Assembly (NCBI GenBank): GCA_965247355.1
Contig: OZ252011.1
Coordinates: 2,356,001-2,420,000 of the forward strand
Origin: RHLJ01 sp965247355
Lineage (GTDB): Bacteria; Bacteroidota; Rhodothermia; Balneolales; Balneolaceae
Reading direction: 5' to 3'
DNA length: 64,000 nucleotides
Each line of letters begins with the position of its first letter. The first letter of the stretch is position 1. The notes beneath the pieces are model-generated. The model was not told the DNA's origin. It was given only the letters and a program-made list of their open reading frames with translations, and searched no databases. This document shows positions 32,796-41,656 of the stretch, in pieces. Made by a program: the position numbers and the translations under genes.

Positions 32796-32827
32796 AAAGG
32801 GCCTTTAAATTTCATTAAAGACCCTTT
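32796..32827 (-). terminator. Terminator of tRNA-Gly
   Basis: On the minus strand AAAGGGTCTTTAA pairs with TTAAAGGCCCTTT (one mismatch) around a 6-base loop and is followed by T-rich sequence, just past the tRNA. Confidence 0.7.
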
Positions 32828-32832
32828 TAAAG

Positions 32833-32905
32833 AGCGAGAAACCGGACTCGAACCGGCGACCCCAACCTTGGCAAGGTTGTGCTCTACCAACTGAGCTATT
32901 CTCGC
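32833..32905 (-). tRNA. tRNA-Gly (anticodon GCC)
   Basis: A complete cloverleaf with acceptor arms GCGAGAA/TTCTCGC, D arm with AGCTCAGTTGGTAGAGC, anticodon stem AACCT/AGGTT around TTGCCAA (anticodon GCC), T loop TTCGAGT and discriminator T. CCA is not encoded. It marks the core chromosome right of the island. Confidence 0.93.
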
Positions 32906-32913
32906 GTTTCAAT

Positions 32914-32936
32914 AAAAAACCTTCCGATTTGGAAGG
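32914..32936 (-). terminator. Terminator-like hairpin just upstream of tRNA-Gly
   Basis: On the minus strand CCTTCC, AAATC, GGAAGG and T6 make a classical terminator that ends only 9 bp before the tRNA. Confidence 0.5.
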
Positions 32937-32940
32937 GCAT

Positions 32941-32972
32941 CAAATATACGATTCATTTAGGTTCTATTTCAA
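32941..32972 (-). promoter_or_regulatory. Promoter-like site upstream of tRNA-Gly
   Basis: On the minus strand TTG is followed after 21 bp by TATATTTG, an exact TAnnTTTG box of the Bacteroidota type. Confidence 0.4.
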
Positions 32973-33086
32973 GATTTAATTTTTAAAAATAAAACCGCTA
33001 CTCGATATCAATTTTAAGATTGAACTCTTTTGTAGTTAATTTCAGTTCTACTATTGATATTAACTATTCATTTACATTTTGAGACT

Positions 33087-33560
33087 ATGTTTAAGAAATT
33101 ATGCTCACTGGCTATTATTCTTGCACCAACTTTATTGGTAACTACTGCTTACGCCCAGATGATCGGAGGTAACTCTCTGATTATAATTGCTCCTGCAGAT
33201 CCATTTAATGAAGTTTATGCTGCTGGTGTCTCCCTTAATGGAAACCTGGAAATACCTATCCCGGCTTTAAACCAGCTTCGTGGAAATATAGAAGTTGGAT
33301 ATCAAAGCTGGTCTTTGGAAGACGATAACAATACTAATGTTGAAGAAAATTCTATATCAATGGGCGCCGGTGGAAAATATTTCCTGAATAGGGTTTTTGT
33401 TGGTACAGACGCTGTCTACTTTTTCGGAGATCTTAAAGAGCTCACCATTGTACCGAATGCCGGTATAAGAATTGGTAAATTTAATATTGAAGTTAGTGCA
33501 AGCCTTCACGATACCATTCCTTTCCTAAGCCTCGAATTGGGATATTTCTGGGCTGATTAA
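33087..33560 (+). CDS. Small secreted outer-membrane beta-barrel-like protein
   Basis: A 157-residue protein with a signal peptide (MFKKLCSLAIILAP, cleavage after TAYAQ). I took the ATG at 33087, since it starts a proper signal peptide; the frame is open 33 bases further but only from a TTG. The mature part shows alternating strands and Gly/aromatic patterns (VGYQSWSLED, SISMGAGGKYF, LSLELGYFWAD) of a small membrane barrel, with an aromatic residue near the end. No named family is recognised. Confidence 0.6.
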   Translation: MFKKLCSLAIILAPTLLVTTAYAQMIGGNSLIIIAPADPFNEVYAAGVSLNGNLEIPIPALNQLRGNIEVGYQSWSLEDDNNTNVEENSISMGAGGKYFLNRVFVGTDAVYFFGDLKELTIVPNAGIRIGKFNIEVSASLHDTIPFLSLELGYFWAD

Positions 33561-33587
33561 CTAAAATACTCAAACCAAATTACTTTT

Positions 33588-33788
33588 ATGAAGGCTATTA
33601 AATATGTTAATGCACTCGGTCACGAACAAATTCTGAACTTATCTCTCATAAGTATGATCGAAAAGCAAACTCACCAGAAATCAATCTCACTCTATTTCGG
33701 TAAAGACATTGTGCATATAAATTTCAAGACGAAAGAAGACCGGGACGATCTTTATACAAGGATTTGCGAAGAGTTGGATATCCGCTAA
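33588..33788 (+). CDS. Hypothetical protein, 66 residues
   Basis: A small cytoplasmic-looking protein without signal or membrane helix. It reads like a short beta-rich domain (HEQILNLSLISMIEKQ, ISLYFGKDIVHINFKTKEDRDDLYTRI) similar in rhythm to small PH/LytTR-like or DUF-type proteins of this phylum. It lies 27 bp after the barrel gene, likely in one transcript, and its end overlaps the convergent hydrolase-like gene by 4 bp. Function unknown. Confidence 0.55.
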   Translation: MKAIKYVNALGHEQILNLSLISMIEKQTHQKSISLYFGKDIVHINFKTKEDRDDLYTRICEELDIR

Positions 33789-34468
33789 TCGAAGATGTGA
33801 ATATGAGAGCTCAAATCCTCATAACACTCTTTGGCATGATTAAAGGGGTAAGCATGTCCTACAAAGTTAAAACTCTTGTGATAATTTAATTTACCAAAGA
33901 GCTTTTTCATCACATTGGCTTGTGAAAAGTTTGAGATCTCATCGTATTCGGTTTCGTACAACATTATCTTCGTTTTTTCGCTAACTGGTATAAAATCCAC
34001 CAAATTCTGGTAATAGGCATTCAGGTCATTGATCAGGAGTTCTTTATCACGAATATCAAAATCATCCATATTCACGACTTTTTCTCCGGTTTTGAACATA
34101 GCGTCCCAAAATAATTCCAGAGTTTTATAGGCATGGGTTTCAATTTGCTCTTGTAACTGTGTTACCACGTGCTCTACTGTTCGCTTCTTGCTCATAATCT
34201 GTCTCAGATTATTGAAGGTGGAAAACATTACAATTAAGTGTGCATTTTTCCAGTCCGCATTTGCAACCCAATGCATCCCAAAGCCTTGAACAAATAACAC
34301 CTGTACTGCGTCTTTTTCTTTGAAGTGATGGTTAACCGGTTCACTGAAGTAACCCCGGTCGTTTTTCTTAAAGATCACATGATCTCCAAATAAATCATCC
34401 CATTGATCCCAGAAATGAGCATTCATTCCCCAGCCGTGATACGCAATAACTTCAACTTTTCTTTTCAT
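33785..34468 (-). CDS. BioH/BioG-like alpha/beta-hydrolase fold protein without the nucleophile serine
   Basis: A 227-residue protein resembling pimeloyl-ACP esterases. AYHGWGMNAHFWDQW is the HGWGM oxyanion segment of BioH-like proteins, and GHAYPFNHAKE near the end matches the region of the catalytic histidine. Where the family has G-x-S-x-G, this protein reads QGFGMHW, so the serine is missing. It is therefore either inactive or uses another residue. No biotin genes are nearby. It is followed on the left by the convergent 66-residue gene. Confidence 0.55.
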   Translation of the reverse strand: MKRKVEVIAYHGWGMNAHFWDQWDDLFGDHVIFKKNDRGYFSEPVNHHFKEKDAVQVLFVQGFGMHWVANADWKNAHLIVMFSTFNNLRQIMSKKRTVEHVVTQLQEQIETHAYKTLELFWDAMFKTGEKVVNMDDFDIRDKELLINDLNAYYQNLVDFIPVSEKTKIMLYETEYDEISNFSQANVMKKLFGKLNYHKSFNFVGHAYPFNHAKECYEDLSSHIHIFD

Positions 34469-34533
34469 ATAGTTTTGATTTTAAGCTGATACAATTAACT
34501 TTCCAAAAATTAATTCTAACGTACTATTCTATC

Positions 34534-34974
34534 ATGGGCCAACAACAAATTTTTTTACTCATCGTCGTTTTTATTGTAGTTACTATCGCTGTGATTGTGG
34601 CATTAAATTTGGGCGGTGAAGTACAAGTTCAGTTTCAGGAAGATCAATATACTCAGATTATGTTAGAGCAAGGAGAACAGTTTCGTGCTACCTATGAAAA
34701 ACCAGAGTTATTTGGTGGGGGTGCCCATGATTGGGGTAAGGTAGACTTTACCAACGTACCCTGTAATTTCGGAATTCCGTTTAGTGCCTCTGGAACTGTT
34801 TGTAAAAATGAGGAAGGTACTCTCGTAGTACTTGCTAGTGATCATGGAAATTACTTAGGACTCCTAGGCATCGCTCATATTGGAGGGAAAGATGTACACC
34901 ACCAATACAGCAGAGAGTTGAGGGTTTATGCTGATAGCATTGTATTTAAAACAGAATGGGTTGCTCACCAATAG
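34534..34974 (+). CDS. Pseudopilin-like membrane-anchored hypothetical protein
   Basis: A 146-residue protein that starts MGQQQ and runs directly into a hydrophobic helix (residues 6-26), a start common for pilin-like or anchored proteins in this group. The rest is extracytoplasmic and compact, with two Cys (NVPCNFGIP and GTVCKNEEG) that may form a disulfide. No family with known function is recognised. It stands alone and converges on the helicase gene with a 6-bp gap. Confidence 0.5.
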   Translation: MGQQQIFLLIVVFIVVTIAVIVALNLGGEVQVQFQEDQYTQIMLEQGEQFRATYEKPELFGGGAHDWGKVDFTNVPCNFGIPFSASGTVCKNEEGTLVVLASDHGNYLGLLGIAHIGGKDVHHQYSRELRVYADSIVFKTEWVAHQ

Positions 34975-34980
34975 AGTATT

Positions 34981-36903
34981 TTATAAAGATATTTCCTTAA
35001 CTGACCCTAAAAGTTTTCCAAGGAATTTCTTCCCATATATCCTGTTAACGTGATTCATATCAGCAATTACTACCAGTAGCTCTTTGCTCCTGGAAAAAGC
35101 TACATTCAGGAGTCTTGGAACACTCATTCCGTTTTTAGTTTCATCGAATGGCCGAACCGAATAGTGGCGGAGCTGACCATATTGGAGTTCGCCACTCATC
35201 ACTGTATCGAATATAATTACTTCTTTCTCTCTTCCCTGAAAGGTGTGAATGGTGCCGACCTCAATTCCCCTGAAATTCTTCTCTCTCAAATAATTCCGAA
35301 CCTGATACACACTACTACGGAATGGAACAATGATTCCGATTTCTTCCGGTATATGTTTCATTTTTAGTTTTTTCACACTCTCTTCAATCAAACGAAGGTG
35401 TACTTCATTAACCGGCTTAAAGCCCCTTTCTGATTTCTCTTGTTCAATAGAAGGTCCGTATTTTGAAGAATCTACCAAAGCAACGGAACTGCTGGATTTC
35501 CGGGTTTTTTTTTCTTCTTTGCCGGATTTTAACCTTCCTTCATAAAAGACTGAACTGATCACTCCGGCAAGGTCTGATTTCAAACGGTATTGGGTATCAA
35601 AAAAACAGGTGAATTGTGGGTTTTCATCATGCCACTGGAACAAAGATTCGGTGGAATCGGCGCCGGATACATACGTAAATACATCCTGTTCCAGGAAGAA
35701 CCGGGCATCAGGGTCATTGGTTATAGAAATTGGAGGAAGCTGCATAGGATCACCGGCAACCACCAGATGTTTTTTACTTTTAGCTGCCATCAACAATAAA
35801 TAAGGAATACCTGCCATCGAAGCTTCATCCACCACTACGGCATCATAACTGATCCCAAAAAACAACTCAGAGGTACAAACCTTAGCCATTGTAGTGGCAA
35901 CCAACTGCTTTTTCTTCAACTCGTAGCGCTCATTGATATTCAGCAATTTTTCAATTTTCTCTTCAACCTCCTCTCTGCCCCCCATTCGATCTATCTTTTC
36001 ACCAATAAGCTGGATTTGTAAATCCATAGCCTGGGGAACTTCTTCATTGCTGGTCATCAGTTCATCAATCTGATCCTGAAGAGCATTGTAGTTATCCATC
36101 ATTGTTTGTAGCTCGATAGCATCCGCCTTTTTGCCATCCAGCTTAATCTTAACCTGATTTTCGAACAGCAGATCTTCCAATCGTTCGTCTTCCAGCCATG
36201 CTTCGCCAAACCGAGTGGTTTGCTGTAAATCAAATTCAGGCTGAACCTCATACAAAGCATCCATCACGCTGAGTAGTCCCACATCTACCGCACGATTTGT
36301 GTTTGAGACAAACAACACTCTTTTACCCTGCTTCAAAAGGTTAGCGATGATAAATCCAAGCGTGGCCGTCTTACCGGTTCCGGGAGGCCCCCAAACGTAT
36401 AATACATTGTTGATGAGCGCTTTTTCTATGGCTTCAATCTGTGCCTCATTCCTTAATTCATCCAGATTTGGAGGCGCTGCAAATTCGGCTTCCTTGTATG
36501 CTGACACAGGATTTAAGAGAGCATCAAGTTGTGGAACTTCTTTCCATTTATCTTTCAGGGTGTGCAGATGATCTTCCATTTTTCTGAGCACAAAATCGTT
36601 TTCCCATTCCAGATATACTTCATCAATCTTCTTCCCTTCATCCTGATCGAATTCCAGCCAGACTTTCCCATCTTTGAAATCTACTTCTTCTACTTTCTGC
36701 TCTTTATCAAGCCCGATTCGTGCTTTTATCTCTTCCGCAAAACGTAATCCCTGGTTGTTACTTTCAAACACATAAATGTGGTGACCAGCTCTCTTTTCTT
36801 TTGTCCCGTTCGTTAAGACATCGTGAGAGGGAGTCTCCCTCACTGCTTCAATTTCTTTTTCTATCGCCGCAATGGCTTTCTGAATAGTCTCTTTTATCAG
36901 CAA
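34981..36903 (-). CDS. DNA2/NAM7-type superfamily 1 helicase
   Basis: A 640-residue UPF1-like SF1 helicase. The Q-like motif NEAQIEAIEKAL precedes Walker A GPPGTGKTATL near residue 170. DEASMAG near 358 is motif II, VVAGDPMQLPPI motif III, and the second RecA domain has DTQYRLKSDLAGVIS, VGTIHTFQGREKEVIIF (motif V) and LNVAFSRSKELLVV (motif VI). Residues about 225-330 form a charged insertion, likely a coiled coil. The N-terminal 140 residues fit an accessory beta-barrel domain. It acts on RNA or DNA; the specific role is unknown. It is followed by a strong foldback sequence shared with the regulator gene to its right. Confidence 0.85.
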   Translation of the reverse strand: MLIKETIQKAIAAIEKEIEAVRETPSHDVLTNGTKEKRAGHHIYVFESNNQGLRFAEEIKARIGLDKEQKVEEVDFKDGKVWLEFDQDEGKKIDEVYLEWENDFVLRKMEDHLHTLKDKWKEVPQLDALLNPVSAYKEAEFAAPPNLDELRNEAQIEAIEKALINNVLYVWGPPGTGKTATLGFIIANLLKQGKRVLFVSNTNRAVDVGLLSVMDALYEVQPEFDLQQTTRFGEAWLEDERLEDLLFENQVKIKLDGKKADAIELQTMMDNYNALQDQIDELMTSNEEVPQAMDLQIQLIGEKIDRMGGREEVEEKIEKLLNINERYELKKKQLVATTMAKVCTSELFFGISYDAVVVDEASMAGIPYLLLMAAKSKKHLVVAGDPMQLPPISITNDPDARFFLEQDVFTYVSGADSTESLFQWHDENPQFTCFFDTQYRLKSDLAGVISSVFYEGRLKSGKEEKKTRKSSSSVALVDSSKYGPSIEQEKSERGFKPVNEVHLRLIEESVKKLKMKHIPEEIGIIVPFRSSVYQVRNYLREKNFRGIEVGTIHTFQGREKEVIIFDTVMSGELQYGQLRHYSVRPFDETKNGMSVPRLLNVAFSRSKELLVVIADMNHVNRIYGKKFLGKLLGSVKEISL

Positions 36904-36963
36904 TGTTAAATGTTAAGTTTTAAATGCTCAATGAAACTTAACATTTTAACATTGAGCATTTAA
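36902..36963. repeat. Nested foldback (palindromic repeat unit)
   Basis: Perfect 14-bp arms, TTAAATGCTCAATG (36920) and CATTGAGCATTTAA (36950), enclose 16 bp. A second, competing pairing joins AATGTTAAATGTTAAG (36903) with CTTAACATTTTAACATT. The unit fills the gap between the GntR gene and the helicase gene and looks like a dispersed palindromic element. Confidence 0.65.
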
Positions 36964-36974
36964 CATTCATAATT

Positions 36975-37868
36975 TTATTGATCCCAAAGTTCTGATCTGA
37001 TCATTTCGGCACTTCGGTCGGTTAATTTATACTCTAACCGGATTCTGTTTTTCTCCGGGACTTTTTGCTCTACCAAACGAGCACTGTCTGGTGTATAGAT
37101 GATTAAATCCGTTTCCCGAACAAATAATGGAAGTGACTTCCCATAAATACTACCTGCTACAAACGATCCTTCAAAAGGAATCGAATTTTTAAGTTCGTTA
37201 ATGATTTTGGGGATGGTTTCTTCATCTGAAGTTACCAAGCCAATAGTTTGAATTCCAAACTGATCAACTACAGAAAGTAGTACTTCGGGATCGTAGTTAT
37301 AGATAATCGGGATGATCATAATGGTTTCGCTTAAAGATCGAAATTTATGAACGAACCGAATGGGCACAAATAAAGCATCGTACGTAGCGGCACTTTCATA
37401 TTGATTGATGTCGATGACTTTACTCTTTACCCCGATTTGTTTTTTGATTGCGCTGGCGAGCATTCCACCCAACTCAAGATTTTCCCCTACACTGGCACAT
37501 GATTGAATCCGGTTGGGCCATTCCATGTAATCCAGTTGCTCCTGAAAAAGAAATTCGATTTCGGAATCGTCAAGCCCATAGCCAACTAATTCTTCGATTA
37601 ACGCCTGAACTTTCCCACCACCAATCTCAAGCCGGGCTTCTTTATCCATGAGCGAAGTTTGACGATTAACGATAAAACCACGTCCTTTTTCACCGGTAAT
37701 CATTCCCTCATCTGCGAGAATATGGTATGCTTTCCTCACGGTATGAAAACTAGCCTCCAGCTGCTGACCCAATTCCCGGGTAGAAGGTAACACTTCCCCC
37801 ACCTGAAACTGCTTGGTGGAAATCATCAGTCGAATCCGATCGGCGATATGTTTGGCGGAGGTTTTCAT
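36975..37868 (-). CDS. GntR-family transcriptional regulator
   Basis: A 297-residue regulator. The N-terminal 70 residues are a GntR winged helix (ADRIRLMISTKQFQVGEVLPS, STRELGQQLEASFHTVRKAYHIL, DEGMITGEKGRGFIV). The C-terminal 220 residues resemble a Rossmann-like sensor rather than UTRA or FCD (PIRFVHKFRSLSE, IGLVTSDEETIPKII, DLIIYTPDS). Ligand and targets are not evident. It lies upstream of the helicase gene in the same direction, separated by the foldback repeat. A decayed copy of its first 64 bp lies beside mutS at 38822. Confidence 0.85.
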   Translation of the reverse strand: MKTSAKHIADRIRLMISTKQFQVGEVLPSTRELGQQLEASFHTVRKAYHILADEGMITGEKGRGFIVNRQTSLMDKEARLEIGGGKVQALIEELVGYGLDDSEIEFLFQEQLDYMEWPNRIQSCASVGENLELGGMLASAIKKQIGVKSKVIDINQYESAATYDALFVPIRFVHKFRSLSETIMIIPIIYNYDPEVLLSVVDQFGIQTIGLVTSDEETIPKIINELKNSIPFEGSFVAGSIYGKSLPLFVRETDLIIYTPDSARLVEQKVPEKNRIRLEYKLTDRSAEMIRSELWDQ

Positions 37869-38104
37869 GAAAAGTCCCCTTTTGAGAGGGGATTTAGGGT
37901 GTGTTAATTTGTTTCTTGTCTTTCAATCCCATTCTTTTTTTTCATACTCCAAAACATACCGTTCTATTTCCTTCAACGCATCCCCAATTTGAAATAAATT
38001 TTTTTGTTCAGACTTAAACCTGAGAGAACTAATTTTAATTTTTTCAAGTTTTTAAAATACTTATAATTGCGTATTTATTTTAAATAATACAATTTCATAC
38101 GTAC
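37869..38104. other. Intergenic region between the GntR gene and the barrel gene
   Basis: 236 bp with a TCCCC/GGGGA hairpin unit at 37874 and AT-rich sequence to the right. No coding sequence is evident. Confidence 0.4.
37874..37891. repeat. TCCCCT-TTTGAG-AGGGGA hairpin unit
   Basis: A 6-bp perfect stem followed by TTTAGGGTGTGTTAA, a form of short palindromic unit I associate with Bacteroidota-like genomes. It sits just upstream of the GntR start codon. Confidence 0.5.
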
Positions 38105-38794
38105 ATGAAAAATAAATTCTTACTACTTCTGACAGTGTTAATTTTACCTCTTTCGTCTCAAGCACAACAAGGTGAAAACTATACTTCTGATGTCAATATA
38201 TTTATTGGAAATCCACAAGGTGAATTTCAGGATAATTTAGATAGAGTAGCTGTTGGAATAGATTTGGCTGCCGCATTTAAAATTCCTTCATCTCCAATTC
38301 AACTTGGAGCAGAGTTTGGTATTATGACCTATGGGGTTGATAGCAGGAGAGAATCATTTAATCCAAATGTACCGGAAGTAAGAGTAAGAGTTGAGACCGA
38401 TTACGATATTTTAACCGGACATCTATTTTTACGGTTTGAGCCGGAAACAGGCAGGATTAAACCTTATGTAGATGGTCTGTTTGGTTTTAAATACTTATTC
38501 ACCGAAACAAGAATTGAAGACAATAATAATTACGATACGATAGCTTCAGATACCAATTTTGACGATACCGCTTTAAGTTATGGATTTGGAGCAGGGTTAA
38601 AATTCTTGGTTTATGCGGGAAGCAAACAAAATGTATATGTAAATTTGAAAACCCGTTATTTGTTCGGAAACGAAGCTTCCTACCTGCAACCTGGATCAAT
38701 AATAGTGAACAACGGTCAACTTACTTTTGATGAAAGCACCTCCAAAACGGATCTTTTCCAATTTGAACTTGGGGTAGCGTTTGGGTTGTTCTAA
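38105..38794 (+). CDS. Outer-membrane beta-barrel protein
   Basis: A 229-residue secreted protein with a signal peptide (LLLLTVLILPLSSQAQ). The mature chain alternates hydrophobic and polar residues in strands joined by short turns (DVNIFIGNPQGEF, GVDSRRESFNP, DILTGHLFLRFEPETGRIKPYVDGLFGFKYLF, YGFGAGLKFLVY) and ends in FELGVAFGLF with a terminal Phe, all typical of OmpW/OMP_b-brl-like barrels. Function unknown. It is flanked by the GntR gene and by a fragment of that gene's 5' end. Confidence 0.7.
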   Translation: MKNKFLLLLTVLILPLSSQAQQGENYTSDVNIFIGNPQGEFQDNLDRVAVGIDLAAAFKIPSSPIQLGAEFGIMTYGVDSRRESFNPNVPEVRVRVETDYDILTGHLFLRFEPETGRIKPYVDGLFGFKYLFTETRIEDNNNYDTIASDTNFDDTALSYGFGAGLKFLVYAGSKQNVYVNLKTRYLFGNEASYLQPGSIIVNNGQLTFDESTSKTDLFQFELGVAFGLF

Positions 38795-38821
38795 ACTAAC
38801 CCTTCCACAATATTTTTCTAT

Positions 38822-38873
38822 CTGAAACTGCTTGGTGGAAATCATCAGCCGAATGTGATTAGCGGAGGTTTTC
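38822..38873 (-). pseudogene. Decayed copy of the GntR gene 5' end
   Basis: The first 27 bases are identical to the GntR coding region at 37803-37829. The rest matches with one substitution, a deletion of about 12 bp, and then the identical GGAGGTTTTCA at the start-codon end. The copy abuts the mutS stop codon. Confidence 0.75.
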
Positions 38874-41541
38874 AATTCCCCAACACTTTCTTAAGCTCTG
38901 TAACCAACATCAACGCTTCAATAGGTGTCATTCGATTGGGATCGGTGGCTTCCAGCTTATTCATCAAAGTTTCTACTCTGGGATCAATATGCGTATTGAA
39001 TAAAGTCATTTGTTCAATCTCTTCCTGTTTATCTACTTTTTGGGAGAGATTTTTAGCTGCTTCTTTCTGCTTGGTAGCTTTGCCTTCAATACTTCCATTT
39101 TTGTTAGTGATGTCGAGACTATGGTTTTCCAGATTACTTAAAATCTCTTTTGCTCGATTGATTACTATTTCCGGCAGTCCGGCCATATTCGCAACCTGTA
39201 TTCCATAACTATGATCAGCACCACCACGAATCAATTTTCGGAGGAAGATCACTTTTCCATCATGCTCTTTCACCTGCACATTAAAGTTCTTGATGCGCTC
39301 GTACATTTGCTCGAGTTCATTCAATTCGTGATAATGCGTCGCAAATAATGTCTTTGCTGCAACCGGAGCATGATTGTGTAGATATTCCGCCAGTGACCAG
39401 GCAATACTGAGTCCATCAAAGGTGCTTGTTCCACGACCAACTTCATCCAATAAAATGAGCGATCTTGGAGTCGCATTATTGAGGATATTAGCCGCTTCGT
39501 TCATTTCAACAAGGAAAGTAGATTCTCCTGCGGCAAGATTATCGGAAGCGCCAACACGGGTAAAAATCTTATCTACTAAGCCGATACTCGCTGACTCAGC
39601 AGGCACAAAACTTCCCACCTGAGCAAGTAATACTATCAATCCGGTCTGTCGAAGTATGATACTTTTACCAGCCATATTTGGCCCTGTAATGATCATAATC
39701 TGCTGCTCGGCGTTATTCAGCTCGATATCATTTGGAATGAAGGGCTCTCCCAAAGGCAAAGATTGCTCCACTACCGGGTGCCTGCCTTTTTTGATATCAA
39801 CCTCTTCCGAATCCCGAATCTCCGGCTTAGCATAGTTATTCCTGAAAGCCACTTCAGCAAATCCCTGTATGCAATCTAACTGCGCCATTGCAAAAGCAAT
39901 CTGCTGGATATCATCAGCATACTCAGCCACGAACAACCGGACTTCCTCAAACAACTCATATTCCAGCGTTTTGCTTCGTTCTTCCGCAGAAAGAATCTTC
40001 TCTTCAATTTCTTTCAGTTCAGGAGTGATGTACCGCTCGGCATTAACCAATGTTTGCTTTCTGATAAACGTCTCTGGGACTTTATCTTTATGGGAATTGG
40101 TTACTTCAATATAATAACCAAACACTTTGTTATAGCCGATTTTGAGGGATGTAATCCCGGTTTCCGCGGAAAGCTGGTCTTTAATTTTAGCTATGTAGGA
40201 TTTCCCGTTACGGGCGATATCCCGAAGCTCATCCAGCTCTTCATTAAATCCTTCCCGGATCATATTTCCATCACGGATACTTGCCGGAGGATCATCTGCT
40301 AACGCCGTTCCTATTCTTTCCTGAACTTCAATCAACAACTTCATTCGCTTGCCAATATCCTGGAGCAATGGATTATCAATGGCAGCAAACTGACTCTTAA
40401 TTCTCGGAATCTGCGCCAACGACAGTTTAATCTGTACAATGTCCCGGGCATTGGTTCTTCCCACACAAATCCGGGAAATAAGTCGTTCTAAATCGCCGAC
40501 TTGCTCAAGTTCTTCCCGAAGGGTATTTCGGATCTCATGGGATTTAAATAGCTCTTCAACTGCATCCAATCTCTGTTGAATGGGCTTTAACCTTTTCAAC
40601 GGACGCATAATCCATCGTCGGAGTAACCTTCCTCCCATTGCAGTGGAGGTTTTATCCATGATGGAAATAAGTGTCCCCTCGGTACCGCCTTCCTGTAAAC
40701 TTGCTGTTAATTCCAGATTCCGTTTGGTAGCCGGATCAAGCGACATATACTCATTGCTCTCATAAGCATACAAACGCCGGAGGTGTCTCAGATAAGCCTT
40801 CTGAGTTTCCTGCATGTAATGAAGCAACGAACCTGCCGCAAAATGAGCGGTCTTCAACTCTTCAACTCCGAAGCCTTTCAGCGAGTGCGTTTTAAAATGC
40901 TCCGTTAGAATCTTGTAGCCATAATCACCCTCATATACCCAATCTTCGATATAAGTGATATTGAACTTCAGAAATTCCTGTTCAAGCTTATTCTTCTTTT
41001 TGGCCTGAACCAAAACTTCAGCAGGTTGAATGGCTGCAAGCAAACTATCGAGCTGGTCCTCCTTCACCTCACTAAGTCCAAATTCTCCGGTTGAAATATC
41101 AGAGAAGGCTACTCCGATTACATCCTTATCCCAATACAAAGAAATGATGTAATTATTTCTTTTGTGTTCCAGTAATTTATCTGACATCGTAACCCCGGGC
41201 GTGGTGATCTCTGTCACCTCTCGCTCTACAATTTTACGCCCGGCTTTCTTTGCTTCATCGGGATTCTCAGTCTGCTCACATACGGCGACTTTATAGCCTT
41301 TTTTTACCAACTTAGGTAAGTAGGAATCAAGAGCGTGAAAAGGAAACCCTGCCAATTGAGTTTGGTCTCCTCCATTATTACGCTTTGTTAGCGTAATGCC
41401 CAGCTCTTTACTTACAAGAACAGCATCGTCTGAAAAAGTCTCATAAAAATCCCCAACCCGAAATAACAGAATAGTTCCCGGGTTTTGCTCTTTAATCTCA
41501 TTGTATTGCCTCATCAAAGGCGTTTGCTTGCGAGCGGCCAT
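38872..41541 (-). CDS. mutS: DNA mismatch repair protein MutS
   Basis: An 889-residue mismatch-recognition ATPase. The N-terminus carries the mismatch-binding F-x-E motif (RVGDFYETF). Connector, lever and clamp regions follow. The ATPase has Walker A GPNMAGKSIILRQTG near residue 622, LVDKIFTRVGASDNLAAGESTFLVEM, and LILLDEVGRGTSTFDGLSIAW. The last 90 residues include a charged linker and the helical C-terminal dimerisation tail (DPNRMTPIEALMLVTELKKVLG). Length is normal. mutL is not in the window. The stop codon lies in sequence derived from the GntR gene copy. Confidence 0.97.
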   Translation of the reverse strand: MAARKQTPLMRQYNEIKEQNPGTILLFRVGDFYETFSDDAVLVSKELGITLTKRNNGGDQTQLAGFPFHALDSYLPKLVKKGYKVAVCEQTENPDEAKKAGRKIVEREVTEITTPGVTMSDKLLEHKRNNYIISLYWDKDVIGVAFSDISTGEFGLSEVKEDQLDSLLAAIQPAEVLVQAKKKNKLEQEFLKFNITYIEDWVYEGDYGYKILTEHFKTHSLKGFGVEELKTAHFAAGSLLHYMQETQKAYLRHLRRLYAYESNEYMSLDPATKRNLELTASLQEGGTEGTLISIMDKTSTAMGGRLLRRWIMRPLKRLKPIQQRLDAVEELFKSHEIRNTLREELEQVGDLERLISRICVGRTNARDIVQIKLSLAQIPRIKSQFAAIDNPLLQDIGKRMKLLIEVQERIGTALADDPPASIRDGNMIREGFNEELDELRDIARNGKSYIAKIKDQLSAETGITSLKIGYNKVFGYYIEVTNSHKDKVPETFIRKQTLVNAERYITPELKEIEEKILSAEERSKTLEYELFEEVRLFVAEYADDIQQIAFAMAQLDCIQGFAEVAFRNNYAKPEIRDSEEVDIKKGRHPVVEQSLPLGEPFIPNDIELNNAEQQIMIITGPNMAGKSIILRQTGLIVLLAQVGSFVPAESASIGLVDKIFTRVGASDNLAAGESTFLVEMNEAANILNNATPRSLILLDEVGRGTSTFDGLSIAWSLAEYLHNHAPVAAKTLFATHYHELNELEQMYERIKNFNVQVKEHDGKVIFLRKLIRGGADHSYGIQVANMAGLPEIVINRAKEILSNLENHSLDITNKNGSIEGKATKQKEAAKNLSQKVDKQEEIEQMTLFNTHIDPRVETLMNKLEATDPNRMTPIEALMLVTELKKVLGN

Positions 41542-41656
41542 CGGCAGTAATGTGCTTTGCTAACTTTATTTTATCGATTTTACTAAGCATCAAACATACC
41601 AATGAATAGAGTTAAAAACTAAGCATGCTGCATGTTTTGAATTAAAGGTATAACGC

